Positions 59,763 through 64,000 of a DNA stretch of 64,000 nt are shown here, piece after piece. Below the pieces are notes generated by a model, which ran no database searches, was not told the origin of the DNA, and was given only the letters and a program-made list of their open reading frames with translations. The position numbers and the translations under genes were made by a program. Source of the DNA: Margaritifera margaritifera (lineage: Eukaryota; Mollusca; Bivalvia; Unionida; Margaritiferidae); contig JAQPZY010001176.1 of the NCBI GenBank assembly GCA_029931535.1, positions 798,001 through 862,000 on the forward strand, written 5' to 3'. Position 1 is the first letter of the stretch. Every line of letters starts with the position of its first letter.

Positions 59763-59894
59763 ATCTTTACCAGAAGGACAGTCAATAATTGACTCTGATG
59801 GGCAACTGACGGTAGGAGGGATAACTCCCGGTAAAGACTATTTTGTTGGGTACTTGCAGGATGTTTGCATATACAGCAGGAAACTTGAAGAGAG
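59763..59894 (+). CDS. ADGRV1: ADGRV1-like exon 11: LamG domain, C-terminal part
   Basis: Acceptor 'acattttttcag' before 59763; donor 'gtaatg' at 59895. The two carried bases plus one complete the Arg codon begun in exon 10; two bases carry on. Local residues 601-644 include GQLTVGGITPGKDYFVGYLQ and DVCIYSRKLEER, the V-G-G...F-x-G-x-L-x-D-V-x-I-Y-x-x-x-L end of a LamG fold. The neighbouring intron is 4.7 kb upstream and only 627 bp downstream. Confidence 0.9.
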
Positions 59895-60521
59895 GTAATG
59901 TTTGTTAAGAATGTATATATAATATGTGCATGTGTGTGTGTCTGTCTACACATGTGCTTGTTCCTTGATTCTTTCCTGTGGTAATAAAAGGATCACTGTT
60001 TTAATGCATAACATCCGGATGCTTATCCTGTCTATCTTTCTATTAACATAGTGACTGCATGGTGTTGAATGAGCCAATTTGAAAAGGTACAGTACTCTGT
60101 AATACATATACATATGTTGTTTTTTATAGTTTGGAAAATAGCATGGTTTAGCAACTGTCTAAAAAATCGTATCCATTTAACCTTTCTTACACATTATATG
60201 TGCCTTTTTGAAGGGTTTTGTTTGAAAGTTTCTCTTCTTGAGATGAAAAAAATTGTTCTTGACAGTTCTGTTTTTATTCCCCACCATGACAGTGGCTGGG
60301 CATTTAGTGTTTCCCTTGTCCATCCATCCATACAATTTATATGTCTGTCACACTTTGGTTAAGTTGGCATTTAGGTTAGTTTTTAGGCGCTAGCTGTGGT
60401 GGGGCATCTGTCTTCCATGAACACAATATTCATTAGTTGAAATTTGCTCCTGTGTAATACTACCTTTGAATTATGTTTGCTCTTTTCCACTACTAATCAC
60501 AAAGATCTATGCCCATTTTAG
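59895..60521. other. Intron 11
   Basis: 627 bp; short TG-rich tract at about 59924-59941. No gene. Confidence 0.5.
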
Positions 60522-60736
60522 TGAAATACAGGAAGTTTACCAAACCCCAGCTGCCAAGGATGTAACCCCCATATCAGGGTTTTTGACATATATGGAGGGG
60601 GCTCGGGCTGGAGAATTCACCTTATCCTCAATCCAGGACACTGAGGCAGAGGGAAATGAGATCTTCACAATCAAGTTGATAAGTGCCAAAGGTGGCGCCA
60701 CAATATCAGATAATGATTCAACAGCCACTCTTACAG
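60522..60736 (+). CDS. ADGRV1: ADGRV1-like exon 12: C-terminal half of the LamG-split Calx-beta repeat
   Basis: Acceptor 'gcccattttag' before 60522; donor 'gtaact' at 60737. Two carried bases plus T give Ser; one base is left for the next exon, which is not in the window. Local residues 645-716: a linker (EIQEVYQTPAAKDVTP), then SGFLTYMEGARAGEF and TEAEGNEIFTIKLISAKGG, the acidic loop and E-x-F strand of a Calx-beta repeat, ending SDNDSTATLTG. This completes the repeat begun by GIFGAVAVSW in exons 7 and 8, so the LamG domain sits inside a Calx-beta repeat. About 20 bp downstream begins a mollusc-type genomic repeat. Confidence 0.9.
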
Positions 60737-60756
60737 GTAACTTAGCATTTATTTTA

Positions 60757-60900
60757 GCTCACCTGGCCATAAGGAAAAGTGAGCTTATGGTATGGCGATG
60801 CATCCATCATGTGTCCATCGTTCCTCATCCATCATCCATCAACATTGCTATTTTAAATTTCTTCTCAGAAACCGCTGAAACTCTTCTAAAACACTGCTGA
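60757..60900. repeat. Molluscan 'agctcacctggcc' repeat fragment
   Basis: 'ttagctcacctggccataag' + 'gaaaagtgagcttatgg' forms a short foldback (AGCTCAC...GTGAGCT) that is very common in bivalve and other mollusc genomes as I recall it. It begins 20 bp after the exon 12 donor. Confidence 0.5.
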
Positions 60901-61499
60901 AACTCTTCTCAAAAACCGCTGAACTGCTGAACCAATTTCAGTCAGACTTATCAGATACATGACCCAATTATGATATGTTAGGATTACATCCACTGCCTTG
61001 CAAATCCAGCCCTCGCAAGCTAAAAAAATATTTATCAAATGTTTAGCATCAAAAGATGGTAAAAGGTTGTCTTCTTGCTACGACAGAAGTCAGATGCGAG
61101 TGGTCTCCACTTGGATAGAGGAATTAGTACCAAATTCCATCAGTCATCAGTTACTAATGCCTGGTCAGCACACTGTTACAAGAGGCTTGATAAATCCCAT
61201 CCACTTTGTGCCTTTTCATCAGTTTGAGTGATCCTTAGAAGATTTCTCACCTCAAGAAAGGTATACTCCATCTGTTTTCTGTTAAATAATGCGCTTTCTT
61301 TATCATAGATGAATATTTTTCACTTCAATCATAAACCTTCATCATACGATGAGTTAATTGGCACCATCTTTATTGCTTGCTTTGTGGTCTATAGTACTTA
61401 AAATTCACCTCAGTACTCTGCCTTATGTTGAGGATATGTTAGTGGGTGCTGGATGTAGCAGTCAAAGTCACTCTTCTGATATCGGCATTGTCAACAGTT

Positions 61500-62250
61500 T
61501 GTTAAGGTTTTGGGTATAGTTTTTCATTTGCATATATTTCCTAAACCACTTGTTATATTCTCGTCATACTTGGCATGAATCATTATGAAGCTAAGACGAT
61601 TCATTCTTCAACATGCTAACTTACCACTTTTACCTTGGGGTCAAGGTTATGATCATAGAAAATTTGCATTTAGATTACAGTTTTTTAATTTGCTTATATT
61701 TTTAAAACCCTTTTGATGGATTTTCTTTATTCTTGAAAAGAATCATTATGAAGCTAAGACAGTTCATTCTGTGAGATGCTCACTTGCCGTATGACCTTGG
61801 GGTCAAGGTTGCAGTGATAGAAAATGTGCATAAAGGTTATGGTTAAAGTTTTTTATTGATGCTTATATTTCCTAAACCCCTTGATGGATTTGCTTCATGT
61901 TTGGAATGAATCATGATGAAGTTAGGACAATTCATTTGGTGACATGCATGATTTCCGCTTTGACTTTGGAGTTGAGGTCACAGTCATAGAAAGTTTGTAT
62001 TAAGGTTTTGGTTCAAAAAATTTTTTGTGCTTAAATCTCCTAAACCTCTTGATGGCTTTTTTTCATGCTTTGGATTAATCATTATGAAACTAAGAGAATT
62101 CATTCTGCGGCATAGATTCTATCGACTTTTTTCTTTGGGTCAAGGTCACAGTCATAGAAAATTTGCATTAAGGTTTTGGTTAAAGTTTCTCAGTTGCTTA
62201 TATTTCCTAAACCCATGTCCTTCATTGAATTTTGAAGGACATATAGCAAT
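61500..62250 (+). repeat. About 165-bp tandem array, 4-5 units
   Basis: Recurring block 'ttatatttcctaaaccc', 'gaatcattatgaagctaag', 'attcattctg' and 'ggtcaaggtcacagtcatag' + 'aaaatttgcattaagg', with spacing of about 160-168 bp (e.g. 'gaaaatttgcat' at about 61660, 61820, 61988 and 62158). It lies within the 5' part of DIRS copy D. Confidence 0.85.
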
Positions 62251-62815
62251 GATTTGATCATGGCCTAGACATGCAGACTCTGGCCTTTTTCTTCATAAGT
62301 CATATCAAGTAAATGATCTTTTATTCCAATTAGTAAGATCATATCTGTAGTGTTCTCTGGCATTTATCAAAATTCATAATGAACACTTTACTGTAAGCTC
62401 AGTGTGTTGCTTGATTGATTTCGCCTGTATATGCCATTGTTTTGCTTTCTCAAATATCAGGTGTCAAGAACAGTGGGCAGGATTAAATGTGCGGTGTGCA
62501 AATGACTCAAGCTGGCTTAGGATAATAACACCACTAGTATTAATTGTATGGGGTGCAGTTCAACCCATACTTGTGACACTTGCTCTCACTGGTCTAAAGA
62601 GAGATGGGCAACCATTACAGTCAAGCAATAAACCCAGGTTAATGAGAGAACCAAAAAATGCATACACAAAAATGATGATGCCAACAGTATTGCCACAGAT
62701 GCTGCCTCTGACCAAGGCACTGGAGGTGGAAAAATCACCCATTCAGAAAAGATTTGCAATCTCTGTCATCATGGGTTCCCAAAGCCCACAGAGCCACAAC
62801 CAGAGCATTTCACCA

Positions 62816-63200
62816 TGGCACAGACTACCAGGCCAGTATGACATGGTATGGCAGCCCACCTGGGTCAGTCCTGAACATAACTGGCACAGACTACCAGGCC
62901 AGTACCAGAATGATACAGCAGTCCATCTGGACCAGACCTAAACATTACTGGTACAGACTACCAGGCCAGTACCAACATATAACAGCAGCCCACCTGGACC
63001 AGTCCTAAACATTACTGGCATGGACTACCAGGCCAGTACTGACATGGTACAGTAGCCCAGCTGGCCCAGTCCTGAACATTACTGGCACAGACTACCAGGC
63101 CAGTACCAACATATAACAGCAGCCCACCTGGACCAGTCCTAAACATTACTGGCATAGACTACCAGGCCAGTACCAGAATGGTACAGCAGACCACCTGGTC
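62816..63200 (+). repeat. About 66-bp tandem array in DIRS D gag
   Basis: Six imperfect units of 'ggcacagactaccaggccag' + 'taccag...cagcccacctgga' + 'ccagtcctaaacattact', spaced 64-70 bp. A single unit occurs in copy A gag (about 15395-15470). Confidence 0.88.
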
Positions 63201-64000
63201 CAGTCCAGAATGTTACATCCCAGTACTGGCTATGGTGGTCATTCCTCAATTGCCAGTACCAGACTTTAGTACCAGATATCAGCTATCGCCAGACAATGAC
63301 CACTCCAGGTCTGGCAGTCTCAATAAGTGCTTTCTATTACAGGACTGGGTACGGTGATCTGTCTTCTCCATATACCCAATCCTGGATCCAAGACATACCA
63401 TCCGTCATCTGGTTATGTTCTAACCCCAGTTCTATCATGGATCACGAGCATAACTGGTACTGGATTCAGTGAATAACTCTTGCACACTATCCAGTTCAAG
63501 ACTGGCTCTGGATTTTTCCATTGGGGATCCTGACTCCATTGTAACCCAGTACAGGCTACAGTGATAAATCATTCCCAGACACTTGGTGCCCATCTTGCTC
63601 CTTTGATGACACTCATGGTGAATGCCTGGAGATCACTGTATTCCAGCATGGATGGACTCCCAACCTTGTTCACTGTACCAACAAACTGCTTCACCAACTC
63701 AGTTTCTGCAACCTTTGCAGGAGGCTTCTCTATCAACCCACTCTTTTGAGTTTGTAGACACAGGATCATGTTATCCTTTATTGATCCAATGATTTATAGA
63801 GAATACTCAGTCTTCCATGCATCGATTGTTGAAGTCTTCTTGTTCTGCCATTATAGTTTTGTCCTCTCCTGTGCCATCAGTGGTCTTGTTTGGAATTCCT
63901 GCATCTGTCAGTTTATTAACGAAGAAAGACATCAGTCTTTCAAACAGCTTCCACAGTCTGGTTGAGTCACTGACTTTCTACATTGTTTCAAAATGCAACT

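Larger units (their letters stand above)
60965..64000 (+). mobile_element. DIRS1-like retrotransposon D (cut by window end)
   Basis: The left end at 60965-61330 aligns with the split left end of copy A (12948-13232 plus 14730-14850), including 'atagaggaattagtaccaaa' and 'atagatgaatatttttcact'. A gag-like Cys-rich start appears at about 62470 (VKCAVCK, then NCMGCSSTHTCDTCSHW), with stops. Between them is a tandem array (61500-62250). The gag region holds a second array (62816-63200). RT and recombinase would lie beyond the window. Sense to the host gene. Confidence 0.75.

Overview
This is an AT-rich, repeat-dense stretch of animal nuclear DNA. It lies almost entirely inside one very large host gene on the + strand. 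Twelve exons (12780-60736) have good splice sites, and their reading phases match at all eleven junctions. Joined, they give an uninterrupted partial product of about 716 residues: the end of one Calx-beta repeat, three complete Calx-beta repeats, and a further Calx-beta repeat whose two halves flank a laminin-G/pentraxin-like (LamG) domain. Calx-beta repeats combined with an internal LamG domain are the hallmark of the giant adhesion GPCR ADGRV1 (VLGR1/GPR98/MASS1). The window holds only a slice of its extracellular region. No first or last exon, promoter, GPS or 7TM segment is visible.

The organism is most likely a mollusc, perhaps a bivalve. The grounds are a tRNA-derived SINE of the molluscan type, the 'agctcacctggcc' genomic repeat at about 60757, arrays of the 'gacatagg-atcactttt' satellite, several DIRS1-like retrotransposons, Penelope-like, CR1-like and L1/Tx1-like elements, and kilobase-sized introns. 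The species cannot be named from sequence alone.

Layout. 1-12.8 kb: a decayed CR1-like LINE with an esterase-like ORF1 fragment (split by a pogo-like MITE), a double-hairpin MITE, a hAT MITE with a perfect 8-bp target duplication, and a 4-kb antisense L1/Tx1-like LINE whose 3' end contains a 41-bp tandem array. 12.8-21 kb: exon 1, then a DIRS1-like element starting about 20 bp after its splice donor and holding a second, internally deleted DIRS element, then exon 2. 21-27.5 kb: intron with a 1.9-kb minisatellite. 27.5-36.8 kb: exon 3 and an intron with hAT, RT, Penelope and SINE insertions. 36.8-40 kb: four closely spaced exons (4-7). 40.5-46.6 kb: a near full-length but mutated DIRS1-like element with inverted terminal repeats and an internal complementary region. 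46.9-48.4 kb: exons 8 and 9. 48.4-60.7 kb: repeat-rich introns around exons 10-12, including a hAT transposase relic split by a MITE. 61-64 kb: the 5' part of another DIRS element running off the window.

I found no intact transposon gene, no RNA gene other than the SINE head, and no evidence of an unknown multi-gene system. The most informative oddities are the LamG-in-Calx-beta layout, a duplicated exon 6 splice donor, nested transposons with readable insertion history, a six-copy double-hairpin MITE, and satellite units carrying perfect AGGTCA-nnn-TGACCT palindromes.
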